Shown: positions 53,778-62,288 of the stretch, in pieces
How the letters are laid out: each line of letters opens with the position of its first letter
Numbering within the stretch: position 1 is the first letter of the stretch
Position numbers and translations under genes: made by a program
Source of the DNA: Lysinibacillus irui
Lineage (GTDB): Bacteria; Bacillota; Bacilli; Bacillales_A; Planococcaceae
Assembly: GCF_028877475.1 (NCBI RefSeq)
Contig: NZ_CP113527.1
Coordinates: 3,527,501 to 3,591,500, forward strand
Length of the DNA stretch: 64,000 bases
Direction: 5' to 3'
Notes under the pieces: generated by a model
What the model was told of the DNA's origin: nothing
Databases searched by the model: none
The model's input: only the letters and a program-made list of their open reading frames with translations

Positions 53778-54648
53778 TTTGTGACTCCTCTACTAAAGTG
53801 TGCATATCAATACTTTTTAAAAGTTCAGAATAATAAATAATACTCCTTTTTTCTTCATCTAGAAATTGCCAAGTGTTTTTCACTCTCATGCCACATACTT
53901 CAATATAATCAATATCCTTATTCTTGAATCTTGCCACATCTTCATTTTTTTCAATACCAATGAAATTTCTTCCTTCCATCATTGCAGCCACTAAAAAAGA
54001 ACCGCTTCCACATGTATTATCAAGCACAATATCGCCTTCATTAGTATAAGTTCGAATCAAATATCTCCCTAGTTCTACTGGCTTTTGAGTAGGGTGAAAT
54101 ACTTCCCCTTCTGATTCTGCAGTTTTAAAATAGATTACATCTGTTGGATATCTCATACCGTCACTTTGAACATGTGCTGGAGAAAAATCTCCATAGCTTC
54201 CTGTTAATTGATTTTTACGTACCCCTTTATCATACGCATCCCCTTCAGTCATTTGAGGATTATAGACAGGTTGCTTTTTGTAAAAAACGCAAACATCTTC
54301 ATGTTTTCTTAACGGTTGTTTCTTTGAGTTCAAGAAATTTGTTGCTTTGGATTTTTCCCATACCCATTTGTACTTATAATATTTAGTATTACTCATTATT
54401 AATTGTGCTGTAAATATACCATTTGAAGTCAATACAATGGCTCCGTTATCTTTAATAATTCTTAGATATTCTTTCCATAGTTCATCTAATGGAATTACAG
54501 AGTCCCATTTATTTTGAGTAGTACCATATGGCAAATCACATAAAATCATATCTATCGATTTACTTGGCAATTCTTTCATTTTTTCTAAACAATCTGCCTG
54601 AAAAACTGTATTTAAAAAAGGTTTAATCTCTTCGTTTATCGTATTCAA
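53770..54648 (-). CDS. DNA methyltransferase, beta class (N4-cytosine or N6-adenine)
   Basis: The 292-residue enzyme has the catalytic motif DLPYG near residue 38, HPTQKP near 185 and the SAM-binding DNTCGSGSF near 210. The order IV - X - I is that of beta-class methyltransferases. I chose TTG 54648, 8 bp after TTAGGAG; the in-frame ATG 54666 has no ribosome site and would place that site within the gene. It is cotranscribed with the nuclease-methylase fusion, and probably protects the second strand of an asymmetric target. Confidence 0.82.
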   Translation of the reverse strand: MNTINEEIKPFLNTVFQADCLEKMKELPSKSIDMILCDLPYGTTQNKWDSVIPLDELWKEYLRIIKDNGAIVLTSNGIFTAQLIMSNTKYYKYKWVWEKSKATNFLNSKKQPLRKHEDVCVFYKKQPVYNPQMTEGDAYDKGVRKNQLTGSYGDFSPAHVQSDGMRYPTDVIYFKTAESEGEVFHPTQKPVELGRYLIRTYTNEGDIVLDNTCGSGSFLVAAMMEGRNFIGIEKNEDVARFKNKDIDYIEVCGMRVKNTWQFLDEEKRSIIYYSELLKSIDMHTLVEESQNE

Positions 54649-54686
54649 TGTACAATCTCCTAACATTCATCAAATCACTAAAGTGT

Positions 54687-54728
54687 CTATACATTAAATA
54701 GAACCACTTGCTCTTACTATACATTAAA
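54687..54728 (-). promoter_or_regulatory. Direct repeats in the methyltransferase promoter
   Basis: CTATACATTAAA occurs at 54687-54698 and exactly 30 bp away at 54717-54728 (read TTTAATGTATAG on the minus strand), just upstream of the methyltransferase start. Each contains a TATA-like -10 candidate. The spacing of about three helical turns suggests a pair of regulator sites or duplicated promoters. Confidence 0.5.
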
Positions 54729-54929
54729 AAAATACGATATTGAATAATTTAGATTACAGAAAATATTGCTTTAAATTCCAATAAAAATAGCCCCCGCTGC
54801 TAACTTGATATTGCGTAAAGGAGCCATTCCAAATATTGAAAACCTAACATTTCAATTGCTTTTACACCATCCCTGACTAAGTACTTACATATTTAGTTTA
54901 TCGGTGTTTGTTTATTCAATTTTATATCA

Positions 54930-57329
54930 CTAGTGTTTGTTTTCAGAATAATACTTTTTTCTTAAATTTAATGATTGTGTTTGTAAATTATAATTAGAAA
55001 ACTTGTAGAGCATATATTTCGTTACATGTTCCTCATGTGTAGATAAAATAATTTGTTTATCACTAAAATCATTTCTTAAAAGCTCTAAAAATGAAGAGAT
55101 ATTAATGTCATCCATGGTTTGTAACGGATCATCTATTAATAATGTTGATAATCCTTTATTACCATATACTTTATTTAATGCAAGTGTAAGTGAGAGTGTA
55201 ATTGCAGATAATTGTCCTGAACTCATAAAATTAGAAACGTCATGATCTTTTTCAGGATGTGTAATAAATCTTATGATTTTCGATTCACTTTCTTTCATAA
55301 ATATTCCTAAACCTCGTTGATGATTTTGCAGTATCTTACCAGAGTATATATAAAATACAATCTCTATATCTTTCATTATCTTTTTCCAGTACATCTTAGT
55401 TTTACTGCTATACTCATTAACTAAAATACCTAAATCAATATAAAGACCATCGTAATTACCCTTATCAATAATTGTTTTATCTAATTCAGTTTGTAATTCA
55501 CTTTTCTTGTTCAGAACATCATTATAGTAAGAAGCCTTAATATAATTTATTTTATTATTTATTAATTCCTCATTACAAGAATTTACTGCAATTGAATTAT
55601 TAGAAAAGTATCTTTTAAATATAGAATCATATATCTCAATGTCTTGAAGTGTCAGCTCACTGTTAATTACTTGTTTATAATTAGCTTTTAATCTGCTAAT
55701 CAATTTTTGAGATTTACTATCAAGTTCCTCCTCACCTATATAATGATCTCCCTTTTCAATAATCGTATCTAATTCTATATTATTTTCACTTAACCAAGTT
55801 TCAAACTCCTTAACCCTTTCTATATTGCTTTGACTTAGAATTAACTGCTTATAATTATCACTACTAATAAGTGAAATATTTTCTATATTGAAATATTCTT
55901 CACTACTAGAAATGATATTTATAATTTCTTTTGAATGTAGCTCTTCTAAATTCTTATTAATCTCGTTCGATACATCATCTAATAAACTTTGTAAAAAATC
56001 CCTTTTTTGCTCCAATACATCAATTAGATTATCGAACGTTTCCCAATCACTGCCACAAAGTGGACAATGTGATTCTATAATTTCTGGATGCATTGAATGG
56101 TTTTGTTTAAACTTTTCAACAAAGTTATTTCTAATATTCAATAGTTCTCGTAAACTACTAGATATTTGTGTTGAGCTTTCTTCAGTTTTAATAAGCTCAT
56201 TTATCTTATCCGTTATTCTTTTATAACTTTCTTCCGAGAGTAATTTAACATCTGATAATTTATTTTCTATAATTTTTTTGAAATCTATTTCTTTCCATTT
56301 TGAAATGAATGATGTCTTTTCTAAATCTTTAATAACATTGTATACATCTACTTGTGATTGATATTGTTTTATCAGATCTTCAATTTTAGAATTTTTTGAG
56401 GCAATAATAATAAAATCTTTAATTAAATTGGGGGCTTCTATATAACCAGTTATTAATTTATTTATTTTTTCCGACTTATAATCATCGAAATTCTTTAAAA
56501 ACATTTTAATTTTTTCTAATTCTATAAAATACTTTTCCATTTTTATATTATCTTTTATATTTAAATTTTCTAAATCCCATGGTTCTAAAACATCTAAATG
56601 TGGCAATAACCTAAAATATTCTATATTCCCATTTTCTTTTTCAATGTTGAGATTCAAGTTTTGAATTTCTTTTTTTAGTGTATCTATTTTCCCTTTTAAT
56701 TTAGTTCTCTTAGCATTTACAGTGGTTCTTAAATCGCGATAATATTTCTCTTCACTTTGTTCCTCTTCAGTATTAAATAATGAAGATAACTGTACTAATC
56801 TCTCACTTTCATTCATGCTTAATAGAAATTTATTATCTTCTTGTTCAATATAGTGGATTAAATTAAATATATTATTTAAATCAATTTCGAACTTTTGAAA
56901 TATTTCATTATAACTTTTAATTAAAGTTTCATTTGATAAATCATCCTCAAACGATGAAAGTATATGCGTTTCAAATATATCAAAATTATCCGGTAAGTTT
57001 TTTTCAGTATTATAATTAGCTTCTATTTTTTTAGCTAATGTGAATTGTTTTTCTCCTAACTCATTAACAAATTCTACTTTTAATAAACTCTCTTCGGAAT
57101 TATTGTTTTTTAATAATACTTCATTATACTTACTCCTAGAATCTGCTTTTTTTATTCTTTTTAGTCGGCCAGTTATTATTAGTTCTATTACATCAAATAT
57201 TGAAGTTTTTCCAAAACCATTCGGCCCGTCTAATACAACTAGATTTTTACTATTTATTTCCAAAGGTTGAGCTAAACTGTTAAAAAGTTTAAAGTTCTTA
57301 ATATATATTCGATTTATAAAAAAACTCAT
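54930..57329 (-). CDS. SMC/RecN-like ABC ATPase of a three-component system
   Basis: The 799-residue ATPase has Walker A GPNGFGKTS (35-43) at the N-terminus and, across a long coiled coil, signature SSGQLSA (703-709), Walker B LLIDDP (730-735) and H-loop STHEE (763-767). A zinc-hook-like CPLC (422-425) sits at the centre of the coiled coil, as in Rad50/SbcC. It starts 7 bp after the middle gene. Proteins like this drive ABC-three-component (ABC-3C) conflict systems by clamping DNA. Not a housekeeping SbcC, RecF or RecN by length and context. Confidence 0.82.
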   Translation of the reverse strand: MSFFINRIYIKNFKLFNSLAQPLEINSKNLVVLDGPNGFGKTSIFDVIELIITGRLKRIKKADSRSKYNEVLLKNNNSEESLLKVEFVNELGEKQFTLAKKIEANYNTEKNLPDNFDIFETHILSSFEDDLSNETLIKSYNEIFQKFEIDLNNIFNLIHYIEQEDNKFLLSMNESERLVQLSSLFNTEEEQSEEKYYRDLRTTVNAKRTKLKGKIDTLKKEIQNLNLNIEKENGNIEYFRLLPHLDVLEPWDLENLNIKDNIKMEKYFIELEKIKMFLKNFDDYKSEKINKLITGYIEAPNLIKDFIIIASKNSKIEDLIKQYQSQVDVYNVIKDLEKTSFISKWKEIDFKKIIENKLSDVKLLSEESYKRITDKINELIKTEESSTQISSSLRELLNIRNNFVEKFKQNHSMHPEIIESHCPLCGSDWETFDNLIDVLEQKRDFLQSLLDDVSNEINKNLEELHSKEIINIISSSEEYFNIENISLISSDNYKQLILSQSNIERVKEFETWLSENNIELDTIIEKGDHYIGEEELDSKSQKLISRLKANYKQVINSELTLQDIEIYDSIFKRYFSNNSIAVNSCNEELINNKINYIKASYYNDVLNKKSELQTELDKTIIDKGNYDGLYIDLGILVNEYSSKTKMYWKKIMKDIEIVFYIYSGKILQNHQRGLGIFMKESESKIIRFITHPEKDHDVSNFMSSGQLSAITLSLTLALNKVYGNKGLSTLLIDDPLQTMDDINISSFLELLRNDFSDKQIILSTHEEHVTKYMLYKFSNYNLQTQSLNLRKKYYSENKH

Positions 57330-57336
57330 TTTAACT

Positions 57337-58059
57337 TTACTCCTTATCTACATATAAATTAATAAGTTCATCTAAAAAGTCATCATTTATTTCACTATAA
57401 TTGAGTTTTAGTTTATCTATTTTTACTTTCAAATCACTTAAATTTCTCTGTTCAAGTGAATCGTTTATCATAGTTCTTAAAGATGTAACCTTTTTATCTT
57501 CAACATTCATACGAATAATTGAGAGTTTAATAAAAATTGTGGCAATAAGATTATAAATACTATTATCATCAGGATTTTTTTTAAAAGTCTCAAACAACTC
57601 AATATTATTAATAATTTCTTCCATTACTTTCACTACACCTTTAGCTTTTATTTCAGCTAAATGTGTTTTAAATAAATCATTTACCTCATCATCTGAATAT
57701 TGAAGTAAATATTTCCTGAAGTAATATGGGTCTTCTTCTAGTTTTAAAACTAAGTTGTCTGAAACTCTTCTTGAATTTAAAAGGACTAATAAGGAAGTAT
57801 TTTTTTCAATGTTTGGATCTTCACCAAAAAACTCTTTTAATAAATAAAAGTAACGAGCTTGATTTTCTAATATTTTATTTAGCAAATTTTCGTCTTCTAA
57901 AAATAAGACAATGTAATAATTTTTTTTCAGAGGATTTTTTGCAAAAATACTTTTATTAAGCAGCTCATCTTGATCATCTACATTTGAGAAGTTTGTATTT
58001 ACATAATTAAGTTCTTCAAATATTTTTTCTATCAACCCATTAATATTTTCATTCAGCAT
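57337..58059 (-). CDS. Middle component of the ABC-three-component system (unknown helical protein)
   Basis: The 240-residue, mostly helical acidic protein has no catalytic motif that I recognise. It starts within the end of the upstream gene (11-bp overlap) with AAGGAGAGAG and precedes the ATPase by 7 bp. In ABC-3C loci a middle component links the ATPase to the effector. This assignment rests on gene order, size and character, not on sequence similarity. Confidence 0.5.
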   Translation of the reverse strand: MLNENINGLIEKIFEELNYVNTNFSNVDDQDELLNKSIFAKNPLKKNYYIVLFLEDENLLNKILENQARYFYLLKEFFGEDPNIEKNTSLLVLLNSRRVSDNLVLKLEEDPYYFRKYLLQYSDDEVNDLFKTHLAEIKAKGVVKVMEEIINNIELFETFKKNPDDNSIYNLIATIFIKLSIIRMNVEDKKVTSLRTMINDSLEQRNLSDLKVKIDKLKLNYSEINDDFLDELINLYVDKE

Positions 58060-59563
58060 TTCTCTCTCTCCTTAAACGACATTCATTTAGATCTATTAGA
58101 TCTATATTTTTTATTGATAAAATATGATTATTATGGTTAGGTTGTTCATATTCTTTCATTGCTGTTGTTTTATGTATATAATCTTTCAATGGCTTATTTA
58201 TATTTCCAGTAATAATATAATCAATTTTATAAAGCTCTTTATAAATTTTATTATTTTCCAAGATATTTATTGCTATTTTGCTTATTGTAGCCTCGATATT
58301 AGCATTTATTTGCCGTTGATAAAATAAAGAATCTGTAGGATTAGGCTCTGGCAATGTGTGGACTATTGTCGTAGCTAAATAATGTGAATTATTTATGTTT
58401 ATCGAAAAATCTTCTTTTACTATGTTCTCATGAAAATCTACTAATGCTTGAAACCATGGATAGTTCATAAATTGAGAAGTAACAAGCTCACTAAGATATA
58501 AGAAACTGTCGTTAAAATCTACTTTTACATGAGGATTTATTTTATGACAAAATAACAAGAATTCTTCTTCGCCTAATTCTCTATAAACTTTTTTAATTAG
58601 ACCTAAAATTTTATTAAGTCCTTCTTCCAGATTCTTACATTCTTCAATTTCAGTTTCATGTTGTAAATACAAATATCCATTTCGAATAAACTGCATTTGA
58701 CTATTATAATATTCATTAAAGTTTCGAATTAGTTTATCTTTCAAATAATACACATAAAGTGATTTTGGTAGTTTATCATATTCTTCATTTAAAATATCCT
58801 TGATTTCGGTTAAATTTATTTCTTTATCATAATTTTCGATACCATTTTGCCTATTATAATGTCTTATATTTATGTGTTTATCAATAAACCCTAAAAGATT
58901 TACATATGAACTTTCTGTATATTTATCTAACAATCCCTTTTGTTCTAGTTGTTCCTTTTTTCCTGTGAATTCATAATACTCTATAATTTTCTCTTTTACT
59001 GTTCCTTCTATTTCTAATAAAGTACAATATAAATTTTCATTAGAATATTTATACAAAGTAAATTTTTCAAATGCTTGATCTAATAAATCTTTTTCAAATA
59101 TGTAATTATATAATTCTGAAGGGCTCATTTGAGTTAAAGACTCTGAACTTTTTGGTTTTGTATAGCTCGTTAAAACTGTTCTTAGAGTGCTATTATTAGT
59201 AATAATACCTTTCTTAGAGTCAATACTTTCAGCAGCGTGTAAATATGCCTTTTCAATTGTTTCATAATCTTCATAAACCGATTTTCCAAGTAATAACCAT
59301 ATAGCATCCTTATATTCACTCAATGATTCAATTCCATATGATTTAACTTGATGAATTTGAATATATTTACCATCCTTCTTTATTGAAAAATCCTCCAAAT
59401 ATTCAAACTCCAAACTATATTGATTAATTAATTCAGTATCCTTAATTGAATTTATTATGTAATCAATTACGGCAATAATAGCTACTTTACCTTGATAGCA
59501 AAAACCATTCCAACTATGTGTCGCATCAAATTCAACATTTTTTTCAATAATTTTATTTACCAC
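58049..59563 (-). CDS. Probable effector of the ABC-three-component system, nuclease-like N-terminus
   Basis: The 504-residue protein starts with a region like the Cap4/DUF4297 nuclease family: WNGFCYQGKVAI (18-29), then Glu54-x-x-Glu57-Asp58 and Gln72-Val73-Lys74, matching the E...ED...QVK core of PD-(D/E)XK enzymes. The remaining 400 residues are helical and are not recognised. Start GTG 59563 follows GGGAGG. First gene of the operon. Likely the toxic part that degrades nucleic acid when the ATPase senses invading DNA (inference). Confidence 0.6.
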   Translation of the reverse strand: MVNKIIEKNVEFDATHSWNGFCYQGKVAIIAVIDYIINSIKDTELINQYSLEFEYLEDFSIKKDGKYIQIHQVKSYGIESLSEYKDAIWLLLGKSVYEDYETIEKAYLHAAESIDSKKGIITNNSTLRTVLTSYTKPKSSESLTQMSPSELYNYIFEKDLLDQAFEKFTLYKYSNENLYCTLLEIEGTVKEKIIEYYEFTGKKEQLEQKGLLDKYTESSYVNLLGFIDKHINIRHYNRQNGIENYDKEINLTEIKDILNEEYDKLPKSLYVYYLKDKLIRNFNEYYNSQMQFIRNGYLYLQHETEIEECKNLEEGLNKILGLIKKVYRELGEEEFLLFCHKINPHVKVDFNDSFLYLSELVTSQFMNYPWFQALVDFHENIVKEDFSININNSHYLATTIVHTLPEPNPTDSLFYQRQINANIEATISKIAINILENNKIYKELYKIDYIITGNINKPLKDYIHKTTAMKEYEQPNHNNHILSIKNIDLIDLNECRLRRERNAE

Positions 59564-59614
59564 TACTTTATATACCTCCCAAATTTACTCACAGTATTAT
59601 CTTACATTTATATT

Positions 59615-59648
59615 GTAAAGTAATAGAAAATAAATAGTAATACTTTAC
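59615..59648. promoter_or_regulatory. Inverted repeat upstream of the ABC-3C operon
   Basis: GTAAAGTA (59615-59622) and TACTTTAC (59641-59648) form an 8-bp perfect inverted repeat with an 18-bp spacer, 52 bp before the GTG start. Another CTTACA half lies at 59601. Likely an operator or promoter element. Confidence 0.45.
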
Positions 59649-59708
59649 CAAAAATATCAGGTAAAAAACTATATTTTTTCACCCATCACCTGGTCATTTA
59701 TTTAAGTA

Positions 59709-59742
59709 AGAGGGGTACCTGCGTTTCATGCCCCACCCCTCT
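59709..59742. terminator. GC-rich hairpin in the divergent region
   Basis: AGAGGGGT/ACCCCTCT 8-bp stem with an 18-nt loop. It precedes the plus-strand operon; it may be a regulatory leader rather than a terminator. Confidence 0.4.
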
Positions 59743-59749
59743 ACACATA

Positions 59750-59788
59750 AGTCGTTATGTATCCATTCGGATATGTAACGGCTTTTTG
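59750..59788 (+). terminator. Terminator-like leader hairpin before the plus-strand operon
   Basis: A 15-bp stem with three G-T pairs (59750-59764 with 59769-59783), 4-nt loop, then TTTTTG. It sits 60 bp before the first gene and could be an attenuator. Confidence 0.55.
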
Positions 59789-59848
59789 TGTTACAGCGAA
59801 AAAGGGGCGTAGTGAGAAGAGCACCAATATTGAAAGGAGGTGAAGACG

Positions 59849-60064
59849 ATGAATAAAACACTGTTGCGCATCTTAATTCGTGCCAAGGAGGTAAACAAAT
59901 GGGTTGCTACTAAGCATCTTGTAGAAGTCTCATTGCAACGCTCGATTCTGTTGCATTTAGAAGATCAAAGGTTGTTATTAGTAAATAGTCATCAAGAAGA
60001 TGGCATTCTCATCAAGTTAACGGTAAAAGGTTATCACCAATATAAAAGTGTATCGGAGGAATAA
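59849..60064 (+). CDS. Small winged-helix-like protein of unknown function
   Basis: The 71-residue protein (TLLRILIRAKEVNKWVATKH at the start, then RSILLHLEDQRLLLVN and LTVKGYHQYK) has the helix-helix-strand-strand pattern of a winged helix. ATG 59849 lies 8 bp after AAAGGAGG. First gene of a three-gene plus-strand operon in the island. Confidence 0.55.
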   Translation: MNKTLLRILIRAKEVNKWVATKHLVEVSLQRSILLHLEDQRLLLVNSHQEDGILIKLTVKGYHQYKSVSEE

Positions 60065-60066
60065 AC

Positions 60067-60540
60067 ATGTTAAAACGATTCAAACAACGTTTCCAAGCAT
60101 CGCCATTAGAAGAAGGTGTTGTTTTATCAACGAAGGAAATAAAAGAGATTCACCTGGATTTAACGCAGCAACTACACAAATTGGAGGAAGCAATTCTACG
60201 TGTTATTGATCGAAATAATTACACATTATTATCTGACTTAGTCGTTGAAAGGAAACGCATTTCCATCGCTATTGATATTGTCGAAACGACACTCGATCAA
60301 ACACATCGACGTCGTTTCTTTTCGTCTACAGCCATTGCTAAGTTGACGACAAAGCTCGATGATTCACTAACATCCATCAACAATGCATCGAAAAACATCA
60401 CTGCCAATGTCATCAACCGCGCAGCAAAAGGTTTAGCTTATAGTTCTCAACTTAGTGGAAAAATGCAACATTCTCTTCGACAGTCATCAACACGGTTATC
60501 TCAATTATCAGAGCAAGTCATTCAACAAACAAAGGAGTGA
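60067..60540 (+). CDS. Unknown helical protein
   Basis: The 157-residue, mostly helical protein has a basic N-terminus and Ser/Thr/Gln-rich C-terminal half (LTTKLDDSLTSINNASKNIT, then SSQLSGKMQHSLRQSS) suggesting a coiled coil. It starts 2 bp after the previous gene with a CGGAGGAA site. No family recognised. Confidence 0.55.
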   Translation: MLKRFKQRFQASPLEEGVVLSTKEIKEIHLDLTQQLHKLEEAILRVIDRNNYTLLSDLVVERKRISIAIDIVETTLDQTHRRRFFSSTAIAKLTTKLDDSLTSINNASKNITANVINRAAKGLAYSSQLSGKMQHSLRQSSTRLSQLSEQVIQQTKE

Positions 60541-60548
60541 AAAAACAA

Positions 60549-61313
60549 ATGAAACAACAAATTTCAAACAACGTCGTTCATCTAAAAAAAGAATCAACAA
60601 CAAATCCGTCGTCGACACTACCTGATTTAATCATTACGTCGACAGAAGCAAAGGAGCGTATCGAAAAGCTACAAGAGTTCGTAAAGACGTCGATGGTGCG
60701 CGGTGTCGATTATGGCTCAATCGACGGTTTCTCAAAACCTACATTGTTAAAGCCAGGTGCTGAAAAGTTCTGTGATGCATTCGGTTTTTCTAAAACTGTC
60801 GACGTCATCAACCGCATTGAACAATGGGACGTTGGGATTTTTTCTTATGAAGTACGCGTGACATTATCAAATAAGGAAACAGGTGTCGTGGAGGCTGAAG
60901 GGATTGGCTCATGCAATAGCAAAGAAGCTTCTTTCCGTTATCAAGACCCTTTTACAGTCGTCAACACACTTCTGAAGATGGCAAAGAAGCGTGCGTTGAT
61001 TGACGCTGTATTATCCGCTACAAGAGCATCTGGGCTATTCACACAAGATATTGAGGACTTTCCTAAACCAGACCGTAAAGGAGGTGATGCCCCAGCAACA
61101 GCGCATCAATTAAAAACACTTTTCCGCATCGTCAAGCAAATGGATATGTCTAACGGTGTAGCAAAGGAGATGATGAAGATTAAGTTCGACGTCGACAAAA
61201 GTATCTTGTTGACGAAGCAGCAAGCCCATGAATTCATTCAAGATTTATTGTTATTACAATACGCTCAACAACATGGTAACGATGCTGTCATCGACCATAT
61301 TCAGCAACAGTAA
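60549..61313 (+). CDS. Conserved unknown protein, possibly a recombination-associated DNA-binding protein
   Basis: The 254-residue protein has a central block KPTLLKPGAEKFCDAFGF...VEAEGIGSCNSKEASFRYQD...NTLLKMAKKRALIDAVLSAT. I recall similar blocks in uncharacterised phage and plasmid proteins near single-strand annealing genes, but I cannot name the family. ATG 60549 lies 11 bp after AAGGAG. CGTCGA-type hexamers and GTC/ATC/GAC codons are unusually frequent compared with neighbours. Followed by a terminator at 61316-61343. Confidence 0.5.
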   Translation: MKQQISNNVVHLKKESTTNPSSTLPDLIITSTEAKERIEKLQEFVKTSMVRGVDYGSIDGFSKPTLLKPGAEKFCDAFGFSKTVDVINRIEQWDVGIFSYEVRVTLSNKETGVVEAEGIGSCNSKEASFRYQDPFTVVNTLLKMAKKRALIDAVLSATRASGLFTQDIEDFPKPDRKGGDAPATAHQLKTLFRIVKQMDMSNGVAKEMMKIKFDVDKSILLTKQQAHEFIQDLLLLQYAQQHGNDAVIDHIQQQ

Positions 61314-61315
61314 AA

Positions 61316-61343
61316 CCCATCCATTGCAATCGCAGTAGATGGG
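61316..61343 (+). terminator. Terminator of the three-gene island operon
   Basis: CCCATC/GATGGG stem followed by CTTTTG. A second hairpin, TGTAGAT...ATCTACA (61354-61382), follows at once. Confidence 0.55.
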
Positions 61344-61484
61344 CTTTTGTATGTGTAGATACATTTGAGAGATGCATCTACATGTGTTATTAACCTTTAT
61401 TCAATTTTAACACACACAAGGGAGTGGCGTCGACGCTGCTCCTTTTTGCATTTAAAAAACTTACACAAATCGGAGGAATATATT

Positions 61485-62090
61485 ATGACTACAATCAGTG
61501 AAAACACATTCAAATCATTAATCGCTACGACATTACGTGAGAAGGAAGATGGTTATATTCTATCGGAAATCTTCACACGCTATCCATCTATTCAAGAACT
61601 ATTGGATGTGACGGAGGTAGAACTATTAAACATCAAGGGTATTGGTAAAGTAAAGGCACAACAAATCATCGCAGCACTTCAATTAGCACGCATGAATCCA
61701 GTGACAACTGAACAACGTTTCAAAATCCGCAGTCCACAAGATGCATATACCTATCTCCAAGATTTACAACATCTACAACAGGAGCACTTTGTTGTACTGG
61801 GGTTAAATACAAAAAACGAGATAATGTTCCGTAAAACAATCTTTGTAGGTTCTTTAAATGCATCTATCTGTCATCCACGCGAAATCATGAAAGAGTTGAT
61901 TAAACGCTCTTGTGCCTGTGCAATCCTATCACATAATCATCCTTCTGGAGACACGACACCATCCCCAGAGGATATCCAAGTAACTGAGCGATTAGTTGGT
62001 GCTGGCAACATCATCGGTATTACAATCATCGACCATGTGATTATTGGCTCAAACAAGTATCTGTCGATGAAAGAAAAAGGATACTTCTAA
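61485..62090 (+). CDS. RadC/JAB-domain family protein
   Basis: The 201-residue protein has a helix-hairpin-helix at the N-terminus (LLNIKGIGKVKAQQIIAALQLA) and a JAMM/MPN domain with SHNHPSGDTTPSPED, the zinc motif. ATG 61485 lies after CGGAGGAA; 40 open codons upstream have no start site. RadC-like proteins are frequent on integrative elements and phages. Their biochemical role is unsettled, and no repair function should be assumed. Confidence 0.85.
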   Translation: MTTISENTFKSLIATTLREKEDGYILSEIFTRYPSIQELLDVTEVELLNIKGIGKVKAQQIIAALQLARMNPVTTEQRFKIRSPQDAYTYLQDLQHLQQEHFVVLGLNTKNEIMFRKTIFVGSLNASICHPREIMKELIKRSCACAILSHNHPSGDTTPSPEDIQVTERLVGAGNIIGITIIDHVIIGSNKYLSMKEKGYF

Positions 62091-62100
62091 GCTAGTAAGG

Positions 62101-62126
62101 GGTGCGTCTATTGATTTAGACGTGCC
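62101..62126 (+). terminator. Terminator after the RadC-like gene
   Basis: A 10-bp stem with two G-T pairs (GGTGCGTCTA with TAGACGTGCC) followed by TTTCTTTTC. Confidence 0.65.
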
Positions 62127-62288
62127 TTTCTTTTCTTCAATTTCATTAATGGGCTTAAGTTTGGTGTTTTGTGTACTTTCTTTTTCAGTACCACTTAAAA
62201 TAGCGATAAATCAATGTTTCTGTATATTAGTATAGCCATGAAGCGCGGCTTACTTTAGCCTCTTATATTTATATACAAACTAAAGTCG

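Noticed and set aside
54649..54666. ATG 54666 as methyltransferase start
   Set aside because: It has no ribosome site and would put the good TTAGGAG site inside the coding region; TTG 54648 is better placed.
59709..59788. Riboswitch upstream of the island operon
   Set aside because: Two hairpins are present but no known aptamer core is recognised; left as leader hairpins.
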